Positions 1 through 31,421 of a stretch of DNA of 64,000 bases are shown here, piece by piece. Made by a program: the position numbers and the translations under genes. The notes beneath the pieces were generated by a model. That model was given only the letters and a program-made list of their open reading frames with translations, did no database searches and had not been told where the DNA came from. This DNA comes from Scylla paramamosain (taxonomy: Eukaryota; Arthropoda; Malacostraca; Decapoda; Portunidae), in contig NC_087152.1 of assembly GCF_035594125.1 (NCBI RefSeq), forward strand, positions 13,656,001 through 13,720,000, in the 5' to 3' direction. Numbering within the stretch: the first letter of the stretch is position 1; every line of letters begins with the position of its first letter.

Positions 1-104
1 CAGCGGGATGGCAGGCAGTGCTCTGTACACAGTAATTTCCAGGATGTTTTCCGCGTGGCCTCGTCTAATAACATGGTGCAGCCTTCCGGCGCCGAGGACT
101 TACC

Positions 105-149
105 ACAACACTGGAGGCTGTCACGAAGACGCCCCACCTCGGCATCCAT
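105..149 (-). CDS. Possible short minus-strand first exon at the window edge
   Basis: On the minus strand an ATG at 149 gives MDAEVGRLRDSLQCC, ending at a strong donor (G|GTAAGT). If real, the gene continues left of the window. The evidence is only a start codon, 15 codons and a donor. Confidence 0.15.
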
Positions 150-224
150 GTGCTCAGCCCCCGCGGAGTGCTACATAACCCATAACCTATGAATCAGAAC
201 TTGAATACAGAGCCCTTGTTTTGA

Positions 225-385
225 AATGCTTCAGGTTCTTGCATATTTTTCAAAGGTCACGGAGATAGTTGGTCAGGTTCTCAGGTTTTCTCCAGTCACG
301 ATGCAGAATCATTGATAAACGATCACTAGATTATGAAAACATGCTTGAAAATCCACCAGAAACTTTCATTCACGCCTGTTAAAAG
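225..385 (+). repeat. Interspersed repeat family copy A
   Basis: Shares the core GGCCACAGAGAT-TAGTCAGGTTCTCA, then a CTCC...GATGCAGAAT...GATAA block and ATTATGAAAACA...CTTGAAAA. It is the first of about ten related copies in the window. Confidence 0.55.
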
Positions 386-502
386 TTATGATTGGAATGA
401 GAAATGTCTGAGAATAATTTTGGGTTTAAGTTTGAGAATTATTGTCACGGGATCATTGCGAAGCAATAATCATTCCATTTTTGCAAGTAGGAGCTCAAGT
501 CA

Positions 503-541
<39 letters not shown>
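503..541 (+). repeat. (CA)n microsatellite
   Basis: About 38 bp of CA. Confidence 0.95.
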
Positions 542-545
<4 letters not shown>

Positions 546-1029
546 CGACAGGGCTGAGTACGGGGCACTGCCTGAAACCCGTCAGGCGGCCTCCACGTCC
601 CGCTCGGAACCCATGACCCACTAGCCAAGGCAGTGAACCGGCCGTGCCCGCGACCTTTAGCAGCCCTGGGATGAGGTCATGGGTAGCTCAGGCAGCTTCC
701 CGAGGTGAACATCCCCCGGCAGTACCTCACTACGTCCATTACACCTTCACTACACTTTAACGTATGCACCACGCCACACCCTCGCAACACCCTGAGTTCC
801 GCTGCATCACACCCCGGCACACGACATGAATTAGTCAGAAGTTTCGTGATAATAACATAACTCCGATATCTTGAATGGACCCTGAATGGATGACGAGTCG
901 TGACCCTGAGTGGAGATGGCAGCAGGTGTGACCTTTGACTCAGGCTTCCGGCGGCATGGATGCTGGGAGCGCCGCCTCTCTTCCATCACGACTACCGGGT
1001 CCTGAGTACTGCAGCCGCGGCTAAATACA

Positions 1030-1375
1030 TTCTACTAAGACTTGTGATAAAATGGAAGGTTGTTCGTTACTTACTTTCAAGACTAATGAGAAATAGAAGC
1101 CTATTCGTTATTTGCTTTCGGTACTTACAAAAAATAGAAGGGTATTCATTACTTTCAAGATTTATTAGAAATGGAAGGTTGTTCGTTACTTACTTGCAAT
1201 GCTTATGATAAAATGGAAGGTTATTCGTTACTTACTTTCAAGACTATGAGAAAATGGAAAGTTACTCATTATTTACTTTAAAGACTTATTAGAAACAGAA
1301 GGTTATTTTTGTTTTTTGCTTTCGATACTTATAAGAAATGAAAAGTTATTCGTTATTTACTTTCGGTTATTCATT
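1030..1375 (+). repeat. Minisatellite, about 41-bp unit, eight copies
   Basis: The motif TTCGTTA(C/T)TTACTTTCAAGA with an A/G-rich half recurs with spacings of 41, 41, 37, 42, 41, 41 and 43 bases (1063, 1104, 1145, 1182, 1224, 1265, 1306, 1349). Copies are diverged, so the array is not recent. Confidence 0.8.
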
Positions 1376-1840
1376 GGAGTGTTATTCTCTCGCTCCTTTA
1401 TCTGTATTGTTGTTCGTTAGTCAGTGCATAAAAGGAAGGGGATAAAAAGTTGATGGGTTGAGTGAATCTGGTTGCCTCAGGGCGCTGCTCCACGAAGGGC
1501 TGTAAGGAGTACCACTTCATCACTCATTCTTTATTCTATTTTATTTGTGTATCTATTTGTCGCATTATTTAACATTAAACAAAAGGCAACTACTATAGAA
1601 CTACTACCTCTACTACTGATGGTACTTACTATTGAAAACACTGATCAACAACAACAATTACAACAACAGTACTACTATTACAGCCACTACTAACTACGCC
1701 ACCATCACCACCCCCACCACCACCACAACTGCGACAGAGAATAAGAGAAAACATTGGATATCTGAAAGGTTCAACCCGAGCCACGAACTGTTATTCTTGT
1801 AAGGGTTGTCGAGGCTGGGAAACACTGAGCATGATTAGGG

Positions 1841-2371
1841 TTGACCTCAGAACACCTGCCACCACCTGCCTGCCTACCTGCCTGCCTGCCTACCTATCTA
1901 CCTCTTCTATACTTTCACCTCCTTCTCTTCTTACTTCATCTCCTCTTTATGTTTTTTTTTTTTTTTTTATCCCTGCTCATGCTTTCTTTTTATTGGTTTT
2001 CCTCCTCCACTTCATCCACTGTTTCGTGTTTCTAATCTATTTCCTTCGTCTTCTCTCCACATACTCTCTTCTTCTCTTGCTTGCCTATAATCATCTTTTT
2101 GTTATTCTTGTTCTTGTTTTTGTTCTTCTCGTTCTTTTTATTTCATGTGACTTCTCTCGCTTTGTATTGCTTCTCAGGCACCAACTTTCTACTATTGCTG
2201 CTTTTTTCTCTTCTTTCTTTCTTTTTCTTACTATACGATTGTGTTTTTCAAATTTCCTCCCTCTTGTTCCACCACCACCACCACCACCACCACCACCACC
2301 ACCACTACCACCACCACCACCTCCTCCTCCTCATCTTCCTCCTCTTCCTCCTCCTCCTCCTCTTACTATGA
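1841..2371 (+). repeat. Pyrimidine-rich low-complexity tract with (CAC)n/(CCT)n
   Basis: About 530 bp of C/T-rich sequence with short CTGC/CTAC repeats and, at 2273-2365, (CAC)n then (CCT)n. It gives long open frames of Leu/Phe or Pro/His in several frames at once, which is compositional and not a gene. Confidence 0.8.
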
Positions 2372-4203
2372 ACACAAACAGGATGGACTTAAAAAATGAA
2401 GTACAACAAACGTTCTCACGACGGCCTGACTCCTCACAACTAACTCCCTCGGGCTGGGGGTGGGGGGGGCGGTAGGGAAGAGCCGCCACCTACCCACCTT
2501 ATAGCCTTGGCATTGGCCCCGTTATTCCTGTGGTCTTTTCTTCACTGCCATTGCCTCAGCTTTGGCCGTATTTATTTTATGTGGGGAGTGATGGAGGGAA
2601 TATGAATGCGAAGTTTGTTTTTTTCTTTTTTTTTCATAGCTAGCTTGTAACCAGAACATCATGCTTGTCTTGCTTATTCATCGTGACCTTTTATAGTCAT
2701 TATGGACTGCAGTATTTTGTTTACGTAAAGCTATTATGAAAATGTCTTTTTGACTTTATTACATGAGTAGGATTCTACGTGATGGGTACGTTGTATAGGT
2801 CAGTAAACTACTATGACTATTACTGTTTGTGTTACGAATTCTTAAGCGTTTCAGCGCCTCATCTCGACTCTTAACAAGCTCTTGTGAAAGTTATTAGGGC
2901 TTTCAAGGGTGTTTTCATGTCCTGGTTCTAGTTTAACAAAGAGTCTGCATCATCAGCATAAAAAATATCTAGGAGAAAAAGACCCATCATTTATGTGGCC
3001 TTTGAAAACAGTTACAACAGAACAACTTTAAAGATACCGGTTTGTAAAAGTTGTAATAATTTAGTAGTGTACTCCCAGCATAAACATGATGCATAAGCTC
3101 CATGTGATTAATCCTGAAGTTCAGTTCATTATTTTATTGTGAACAGATGGCCAGTCTTTCCAAGTCCCTTGAGTGTACTGAAGCATTTTTAATAGGCTGC
3201 TGTAAACGCGACAGGATTCTTACCAGGCTTCACTGTGAAAGAACGAGATTCCGTGGAAGCGGGCCCTTCATTTCTCATCTACTTTCCTATACAAAAGCGC
3301 GTTAACCAGTCTTGGTTCCGTATTTTGAAACACTTTTTACTTTAATCAAGATTGTTTCCAAAAGGCTGCAGAGATAATTTTTCAAGTTCTTGTGGATGCT
3401 CTCTTGTTGATGATACAGAATACAAGTTAAACTAAGGTTATAATAACGAAAACACCTTTAAGATCGCCAGTAACACACACTACTTAGACCGTGTTAAAAG
3501 TAGTTGAGATAAGGCATAGTGCAGATATGAACGAAGACTTCAGCTAAATATTAAAGATAAAGTTCATTCATGTCAGCACACGTTCAAGAACACTGATTAT
3601 AATGCCTCACGAGTCTGGACCAGTGGACTGAACCGCTCTACCTCCTCATGAGTTTTCACCTGCTGCAACTCTATACTTCGTTTGTGTGGCACCTAATATT
3701 TTGTCTCTCGCCTTGTCATCACAACTTCACATGCAAACTGTATCGTTGTGGCGCCACCTTGAGGGCATTTTAATAGAGTCTATCCACCCGGAGTCTTTTC
3801 ACTGGGTCTATCAAGGCGCGGTGCAGGAGGATGATCTCTTCCCGGTCTCTTTCCGCACATACCTATTGGAACCGGTTTGGGAGGAAGTAGCTGGGTCAGG
3901 AAACTGGCGCAGCATCCACTCGCCTGCACCGGCTTGGAGTTACGGTGTTTGTTGAGGCGCAGCACACAGGAGCTTCATGTGTAGAAAGTTGATTGATTGA
4001 TTGATCGATTTATTGATTGATTGGTTAAATGAATGGCTTTATTGCCATTATAATGCTCTGGATGCCGCCAGCATCAGGTGGGTGCTAAGTAGTTGCATAC
4101 CGCGCGCTGTCCCATTGAACTATGATCAACACCTGAGTACTTTAAGACATTAATTTGCGTGTGGAAAGTTCTTCGTCCCTACAGTGCACCCCATTTAAAG
4201 AAT

Positions 4204-4385
4204 ATAATGAATGCATATTATAGAAGACATCACTAGCAAGTTATATCAATACAGACCACATAATAATAGATAAATAAATAAAAAATAACAATAAAAAGAG
4301 TAGATCAGGTGATACCAATCCATTCAGAGAAGACAATGAACCTACGTTATAGAAGACACCACCACCAGGTTATATTAATGCAAAA
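4204..4385 (+). repeat. Diverged direct duplication
   Basis: AATGAATGCATATTATAGAA and the next 30 bases (from about 4207) recur with changes about 131 bases later (AATGAACCTACGTTATAGAA). A/T-rich filler lies between. Confidence 0.6.
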
Positions 4386-4671
4386 AAAAATAAATAAAAG
4401 AAGAGGACGTCACATGACAGCAACTGATCATAGCGTTTTGCGAACAGCTGTACAAAAGTTACCTAAGAAATCTAAGATTTTTAGTTCCTAACGTAGCCGT
4501 GAGCTGGGCTTTCGGGTTTATACTTCTAAATAGAACTTACTCCCTCCAAAAGTGCATCTCAGCGGCAGCCAGCAGAGGGAGGAATCAGTGGTCGTGAAGC
4601 GGCAGTGGTGCAGCTCCCACGTGAAGGCGAGGCAGTGCACAGGTTCCCAGAACTTTCCGTGTATCAGCGTC

Positions 4672-4821
4672 ATGGTGAAATTTTTACATTCACTCAAATT
4701 AATTTTCTCGCTCGCGTGTTCGGCAGGAACTCATCATTCTGTCACTGTTCCCGCCGCCCGCAGCAAACCAGAAAGCAGCAATGTTACCTTACCGGTTACC
4801 CACGTTTTACATGTCACTCTG
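4672..4821 (+). other. Possible signal-peptide exon upstream of the mucin-like gene
   Basis: An ATG at 4672 opens a hydrophobic leader (MVKFLHSLKLIFSLACSAG). The frame runs to a strong donor (GTGAGT) at 4822, 87 bases before the acceptor of the 4909 exon. This looks like a secreted-protein first exon, but it ends with two leftover bases while the 4909 exon needs one. As read, the two do not splice in frame. It could be a different transcript, a UTR or chance. The alternative acceptor at 4911 does not rescue this frame. Confidence 0.2.
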
Positions 4822-4908
4822 AGATATACGTGAGTGCGTGCGTGCTTCTGTGTGTGTGTGTGTGTGAGATCTCACAACGTGTATTTATTTGACGGTCTCT
4901 CTCCACAG

Positions 4909-25080
<20,172 letters not shown>

Positions 25081-25262
25081 CTGTCCCTCCTCCTCATCAC
25101 TTTGTAGTTGAAGGCTCAATCACCACTGATAGTAATGGGGGCTTAAGGAACAGATCTAATTCCTCTTGTCAAAAGTTGCTGTAGATTGATATATGTAAAT
25201 GCATTAGATATCTTATTTCACTTGCATGCAAGAACCATATTCATTGAAATCATAATTATTTA

Positions 25263-25311
25263 AATAAAACTTCATGTGTTGCATTACACTGTTTACAATT
25301 ATTTCAATAAA
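25263..25311 (+). terminator. Polyadenylation signals of the mucin-like gene
   Basis: Two AATAAA hexamers lie at 25263-25268 and 25306-25311, 180-230 bases after the TGA at 25078. This is a normal distance for a compact 3' UTR. Confidence 0.5.
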
Positions 25312-27943
25312 CTTTAAGCACCACATGATCTTATTGTTGATGTGCTATGTTTTAATTTATCAATCAACCTGTAGACATAAACACTTCAGAATATAGACTT
25401 ACATTTATCACATCTTACATATCATTCTTCTCATGTCTGTCTGCATGTTTGTATGTATGTCCCTCACTAGCAGTTTTGTCAAATTACTGTTGTAACCACT
25501 ACTGACTTACATTGTGCGGTGATTGCCACTGATCACCAAACATCGGTTTCATTTGCTGCTGAATTATCCTCACTATCGCTCATTAGTCAAGGTTGACAGC
25601 TATCACAAAAACCCTATAAGAATTTTTTTTTTTCAAACAAAAACTACTATTTAGCAATTGCCTGTTGCAGTACCACAGTGACATTGTCAGTGTAGCGTAA
25701 GCATAAGCCCATGTCAGTTTGGCATGGTCAGATGGTTTGAGTTGATATATTGATGAAAGTGCATGATACAGTAAGGAATGGTTGCATATATTTGAACATC
25801 CTTTCTCACTCAAGTCTTAGTCCCTGAGACATGAGACAGTGAATTATAAGGAATCTATGAGTATTCTGCATACTGTTGAGGGTGACTGAAAGAGATGAGG
25901 GCAGAGGGCTGAGAACTTTTATTTTCATGAAGAAAGGAAGAAACACAAAGGACTTTATGTATTTACTTTTTTTTTTTTATTTAGTCTTGCTCTGCCTCTA
26001 TATTGGATGCCACCTTGTATTTGCAGGATAAGAAAAGGTGTGAAAAAATATGTTCTTTATTTACACAGCCCATATTATGAACAGGTTGAAAGAATATTCA
26101 CACTGAAGATATTTTAGGTTTCAGTGTGTGGAACTGTTGATGTTTATCATTCATAAAGTCAGATATTTTCATATATCTGTGAATTACAAAACCGTCAGTG
26201 TATGCAGGGTGGGTTCAGATTCTTATTATAGGGTTGTGTTGATAATTTGTCTTATATTGGATACAACTCTGTTTCTGAAATACAATGAATTAAGATGGGT
26301 TTTCTTTTAGGTGAGAATTTCCTATTAAGATACACCAGCAACAAGTATTGAAGTTAATTTTTAGGTTCTCATGAAAGAGGCTCAGCTGCTGCAGAAGCTT
26401 CATTTATGACCTAATTGAAAAAAAATAGATTTTTTGTGACTATATTTTTTGTAACGTGTACATGTAGTATTATATGTAAATATTTTTTTATGAATTTGTT
26501 AATATGTATTAGTTCCTTTGTATGTTGTCATTTTGATCCTGTTACTACTTCTACTATAATCATCCCTCTTGGTGCTAAGATGGACATTTCGTAATTTTTT
26601 TTGTGCTTGGCTATCTCAGAACATGATTTGTAAATGTGCACAGATACCTCTGATTTCATCGGCCATGAATACCCTGCTAATTCATTATGAACATACTGAT
26701 GTGTAAATGATGTTGATGTGTGAATGCATCAGCTGAAGAAGCTATTGAGGTGACATCACTGCAGCTTTGTGTCACTCCACCAGGACTTGACCTAGTATTT
26801 TTCAAGCTAGATGAAGCCAATGATATTTTTGCATTAGAGAGAATAGCCACTCTCAAGGCCCCAGTGTTGCCTGAGAGGCCACATGTACTATAGTGTATAT
26901 ATGTCATGTTCTGTCTTGTTGATCTCCAAACAGGTAATGCCTGTTGGTCTGACTCTCATTACACTGGTTCATAAGATGTATAGTCTATTTATCCACTCTT
27001 GAAAATAAAACCAAATCTTTAATGTAAGTATTATCTATGATTTTCCTTCTTTAAAAAGGTGAGTGAGACTTCATCTGAGTGTGTATTAACTTGGGCAATT
27101 GCTAAGGGAGGAATTTCTTTCATATAAAATGCTGTTTTGCAATTTGGGCCTTACATTAATAAATGACCTTTTTCAAATGGCCGTCATCAAAATGCCCACC
27201 ATGAAGTATTAAACACTGTTGTTAGAAGGTAATCATGACACTTTCTCACATTCATTTCATTTTTTTAATGTAATTATTTCACTATGTACAATATTTATAA
27301 GCAAAGACTATCAACATAAATGGATGCATGGCATATATTACAATAATTGACCAAAGAAGAGGAAATCATATTATTCATTGTAATGAATCTGCTTTTACTA
27401 ATTTATTTTGATTGCATCTTACAATTTCTTTAAGTGAACTTATTTTCTTATCTTATTTAATTCCATCACTTCATAACCACGCTGAGCTTGATGTGCCTGC
27501 TCAAATCCCACTACCTAATTATTTTAACACATCACCTGGAATATTCTCAGCTGCCACCTTGAAACTTTAATTAAAAATATGGACACCAAATATGACAAGT
27601 GGAAACTCGTCTTTCTTCTTGATCCTTGAGCAATGAGCATCTGGCAGGAGTTTCCACCCCATGTTGTCCAGTCATTGATATTGTAGGCGTCTCATTTTAA
27701 GTACCTTACTGTTGCGGCGGAAAAAAATAACCGCGAGATGTAAGCCTCACCATGGACATGTTTATATGTTCTATTGTTGCTTTTCTGTCTTTGAAAGCCT
27801 GTGGAGCTTCCAAGTTTCATAATATACATTCCAATACTGTTCACTATCACACCACATTTTCTAAAAATAATAAAAAACTCCTTGCCTTTGACCAGGTATA
27901 CGGAGAAAATAATTTTGTGTAAAGAGGAATACATGATAAGTGG
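25312..27943. other. Convergent 3' region between the mucin-like and FkbM genes
   Basis: AT-rich sequence without a coding signal. It would hold the 3' UTRs of the two convergent genes; a minus-strand AATAAA lies near 27412. Confidence 0.5.
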
Positions 27944-28863
27944 TTAGTGGGCGGAAGGGTGGAGGGATGGAGCCGTTGAATGTTTCCAGTAGATGTCCCC
28001 CACCCTCCATGAATCCACTTTAGCGGGAATAAGAGGGGCCCCGGACTTGGAGATGTGGGCGTGGTAGCCTCGGGATGTCAGCCACTCAACCATTTCCTGA
28101 AGGTGGTTAGGACTGCAGGGAGCGTGGTACTTGTGTCGGTTGTTGGCCATCACCGCCCATTCCATGAAGATATAAGGCGTGAAGTGAGAGGTGAGCAGTT
28201 CCCGCCCACCTGATATCGTATCACATTCCCTTCCCTCTGGAAAAGCATAAATGAATGTTGTAAGTTCAGAGACATTATCACAGTACCATTATCAAGGTTC
28301 ACTGAAGGTTGAGGAAAGCAACATTTCAAGAAAGCAATGTATATCAAGAATCACAATCACCATGCAATAATCACGCTGGCTGCTCACCGGTGTCAATCTT
28401 GAGGATAATGACTGAGGTATTACTAATGAGAGGTGACAAGGAATCGAGTGTTATAGAAGTGATCAATTCGGGGCGTCCCGAGGAGCGAGGGGAATCTGCA
28501 TCCTGCGGAGTGACTTCCACCACGGATGTGCCTCCAAGATTACCATCCTTGTACTTTAGCTGAGGAAGGAGTATTCATAATCACCTCTTAACCCCAAAGG
28601 TATCGAAACAGCAGATAATTTTGCGTCTTTAATAATAATCAGACTTACTTTGACTTGAGTCGCCTCGCCAGTCATAGCGTGGAAGAGTATTTTGACACGT
28701 CCAGAGACACCTCCTGCAGCCGCACCAGCGTGAAGACGCACAGCCGATGTCCAAACAGGTTCTACTGCTAATACAGTCGCTCCGAGGCGCGCCCCATAAA
28801 GGCTGAACACTCCGACATGAGCCCCGACATCAACCAGAGTACTGGACCTAAAAGTTATTAAAT

Positions 28864-28919
<56 letters not shown>

Positions 28920-29175
28920 GTTGCTGATGCCATAGTTTCATATGAAGAAATAACAATTGCAAGTACACATGGAATTGATTAATATATAATTTTATCCTTA
29001 TACAGATAGGCAGCGCCACTGACGGGTAGTGATGTAAGGCAGTGGCGAGTAAAGCAAGGGTGCGAGGTTGCCACACGCCCTCCGTCCTCAGCTGGTTCGA
29101 AATGTGGCGGTCTAGTGTGGAGGGGTGAGGACAGACAGCGTAACTTGGCTCAGTCCTGTTGGAAAAAGTTAATAT

Positions 29176-29247
<72 letters not shown>

Positions 29248-29433
29248 AGTGGCGCTATCCGTTACTCACTTGGTATGGAAGCACGTTACGTCGCTCGATG
29301 CCGGCTGATTCATATCCAAGGTAATAATATTTGAGACACCCGCTCCGTTCAGTAACCTCTCCAGCAGGCTTTCACTTTTGCTAACTTTAACCACCACTAT
29401 CCCTGGCCCTTTCTGCTTTCGAAAGTGGATAGG

Positions 29434-29489
<56 letters not shown>

Positions 29490-29875
29490 CATTATTTCTA
29501 TTATTTTTTTATTTCTCCAAGGGAATAGATGTTAAGATGGCATTTTGTTTCTCTTTGCATGGTTGATTTACTTACCAGGTCGGGCGACGTGTGATCATCT
29601 GCCATGGAGGAGTGCCGGTGCCAGTTCAGCTCTGCCTGTACTCCAGCAGTGCCGGGAGAGGCTGCTTGCTCTACCGCCCCCATTAGTATTACCAGCCCAG
29701 CGGCCGTCACCACCACCACCAATACTGAAACTCAAAAACAGAATAATCTCCCTCTCACAAAATCAGTAGCGAAAAATGTAACATCCAATATTTACGCACG
29801 TTAATTCGTCAGACGTATACCTGCAATCAAGCATTTCCGGGTAGATCTGCCGGAGCGTCGTCGCCAGCTACCCAT
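27944..29875 (-). CDS. FkbM-family methyltransferase, type II membrane-anchored, 7 exons
   Basis: Complete gene on the minus strand. Exons: 29875-29821, 29724-29576, 29412-29270, 29155-29024, 28847-28649, 28559-28388, 28209-27944. They sum to 1116 nt, 371 codons plus TAA, with every splice phase matching. The N-terminus is basic (MGSWRRRSGRSTRK) followed by a hydrophobic stretch (CLIAVLVVVVTAAGLVILMG), the layout of a Golgi/ER type II signal anchor. The catalytic part has the SAM-binding motif I (LVDVGAHVGVFSLYGARLG), an acidic motif II (VLAVEP), the family's IT-LDSL stretch, then IILKIDTGGRE and PYIFMEW. FkbM proteins usually have KID-x-E-G-x-E; here the Glu is Gly (KIDTGGRE). Family knowledge supports O-methylation of a glycan or small molecule; the substrate is unknown. 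It is head-to-head with BCAS2. Introns 3 and 4 contain (CT)n arrays. The start choice is supported by the anchor and by phase. Confidence 0.88.
28867..29244 (+). repeat. Two (CT)n arrays in methyltransferase introns
   Basis: 28867-28917 and 29180-29244, each inside a short intron of the FkbM gene and close to splice sites. On the sense strand they read (GA)n. Confidence 0.95.
29435..29489 (+). repeat. (ATT)n array
   Basis: About 55 bp, in intron 2 of the FkbM gene. Confidence 0.95.
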
Positions 29876-30101
29876 TTGCACGGTGGCTATTTTTCTGTTA
29901 CTCTCCATTCATCACTCCCTGACTGGAAATCCTCATACAAATGAGTCAATTTAGGCAATAATACATAAAGAATACAATTTTACAACAAACATTAGTTCTC
30001 TTTATGGACTTAATTACTTTTTCCTTCTTTTTTTTTCCATATATCTATTACATATTTCCTACTTACAAGGGACACGAGCTACAGTGAAGCGGCTTGCGAC
30101 G

Positions 30102-30154
<53 letters not shown>

Positions 30155-31421
30155 GCAGAATGGGGCGGGAGAAGAGCTGTATTGATCAGTCACCAGCGAG
30201 GCTTCAGGGATGGCGTTGATACTCTGAGGCACTTAAAGAAAGGGTATGCCCCCATTCTCGTTTAGTGGAGGTTGGGGAGGATACAGAAATTACTATGGGT
30301 ACATAAACTAATCACATCATAACATTTTAATGTACCTAACCTATAGCAATATAACTCAAAGTATGCGTGATGCCAGCCAGAAACAGATATTCGGTATGAT
30401 GTTTTCTCAAAATATAACTGAACATACTTACTGGGGTTGTAATGATTTAATCAATCGTCCCTGTAGATTCTAGTCGGAACCAAAAATAAGGCCTGACATC
30501 CAGGATGAGAGGGAGAGTAACCACCTCAACTGGGTCCAAGGTAGCACTGATCGAGGCAGAGTAAGAGCCCTGAGAGGTGGGGATTTGATGACCGAGAGGT
30601 GAAAATGTAATGTACGTACGTTATTTTGAGTCACGATAGGGAGTGTGCCTTTAAATCTGAACAGGACACAACCCAGACATTTTTGTACTGTGCACTTATT
30701 GTTGTCTTACTTGGGAACTGATATGCCTTCAGACATGAGCTGCTTCCACCTAACACTGGCCTTTCGCTACTATGATATATTGTATGCCAATTAATGGCAG
30801 CTAGTCGAGTAAATCAAGTGAGTGAATCGGCTAATTTTGTGAAATCAGGATGCATGAATATCTTGGATGGAGAATACCTTCTATGTATCGGTTCCTGACA
30901 ACCAACCTTAAAGATATTAAAAGGTATATGGCAAGTTATACAAAGAAATAAGAAAACGATATGGATTTTGTTATGATAATTGTCATTGCAGTCACATATT
31001 CGTGTATCATATAATATAAAAAAAAAATAAATAAATAAATAAATAAAAATCAAACAATTTTTCTAAGTTACTGATAAAACACTACATTTCTCTCTGACCG
31101 TAGTCGCTTATCTACCCTGGAGTTAAGCGACGCAAACACCGCCGAGCCGAATGTTTGGATTTTGGCGTGGTTGTGTGTACTGAGGCTGAGAACTTGGGTC
31201 TTCAGGCTAACGGGAGAGGTAATATTTGCTAAGGAAATCTTAAATCAGCAGGAATAGGAAGAGAGCCTCATAAATCATACCTGATCACAAAATAGAAATA
31301 AGTGCAATATAATGTAGGACGAAACATTGATAAATCTTCGAGTCTACTCACTGTAGTTTACTGTTATTCATTCCGTAGGTACTGTGTCCAAGAAGCGTGG
31401 TGCTTGCATTTGCCCTCCACG
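29876..31421. promoter_or_regulatory. Divergent intergenic region between FkbM and BCAS2
   Basis: The two start codons face away from each other, 1546 bases apart. The stretch near 31130-31160 is locally CpG-containing (GCGACGCAAACACCGCCGAG) in AT-rich DNA, which would suit a TATA-less housekeeping promoter for BCAS2. BCAS2 may have a 5' UTR intron ending at ccgtag (31378). Confidence 0.3.
30105..30152 (+). repeat. (CT)n microsatellite
   Basis: About 48 bp, between the FkbM and BCAS2 start codons. Confidence 0.95.

Larger units (their letters stand above)
1..4671. other. Upstream region without a firm gene
   Basis: Apart from the repeats and the weak edge exon listed separately, I see no supported gene here. 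Two interspersed-repeat copies lie at about 2845-2975 (inverted) and 3320-3460. A (GATT)n tract lies at 3989-4022. Confidence 0.5.

Noticed and set aside
1030..1375. CRISPR-like array
   Set aside because: Eukaryotic context; units are contiguous and diverged, without identical repeats separated by unique spacers.
1831..2475. 214-codon frame ending in poly-Pro
   Set aside because: Caused by a pyrimidine-rich tract and (CAC)n/(CCT)n; neighbouring frames are open too.
3686..3955. 89-codon plus-strand frame and its minus-strand partner
   Set aside because: Both strands are open over a GC-richer patch, with no domain and no splice sites.
29820..30260. An additional upstream coding exon for the methyltransferase
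   Set aside because: The exon 29875-29821 already gives an ATG, a basic N-terminus and the correct phase; no further exon is needed.
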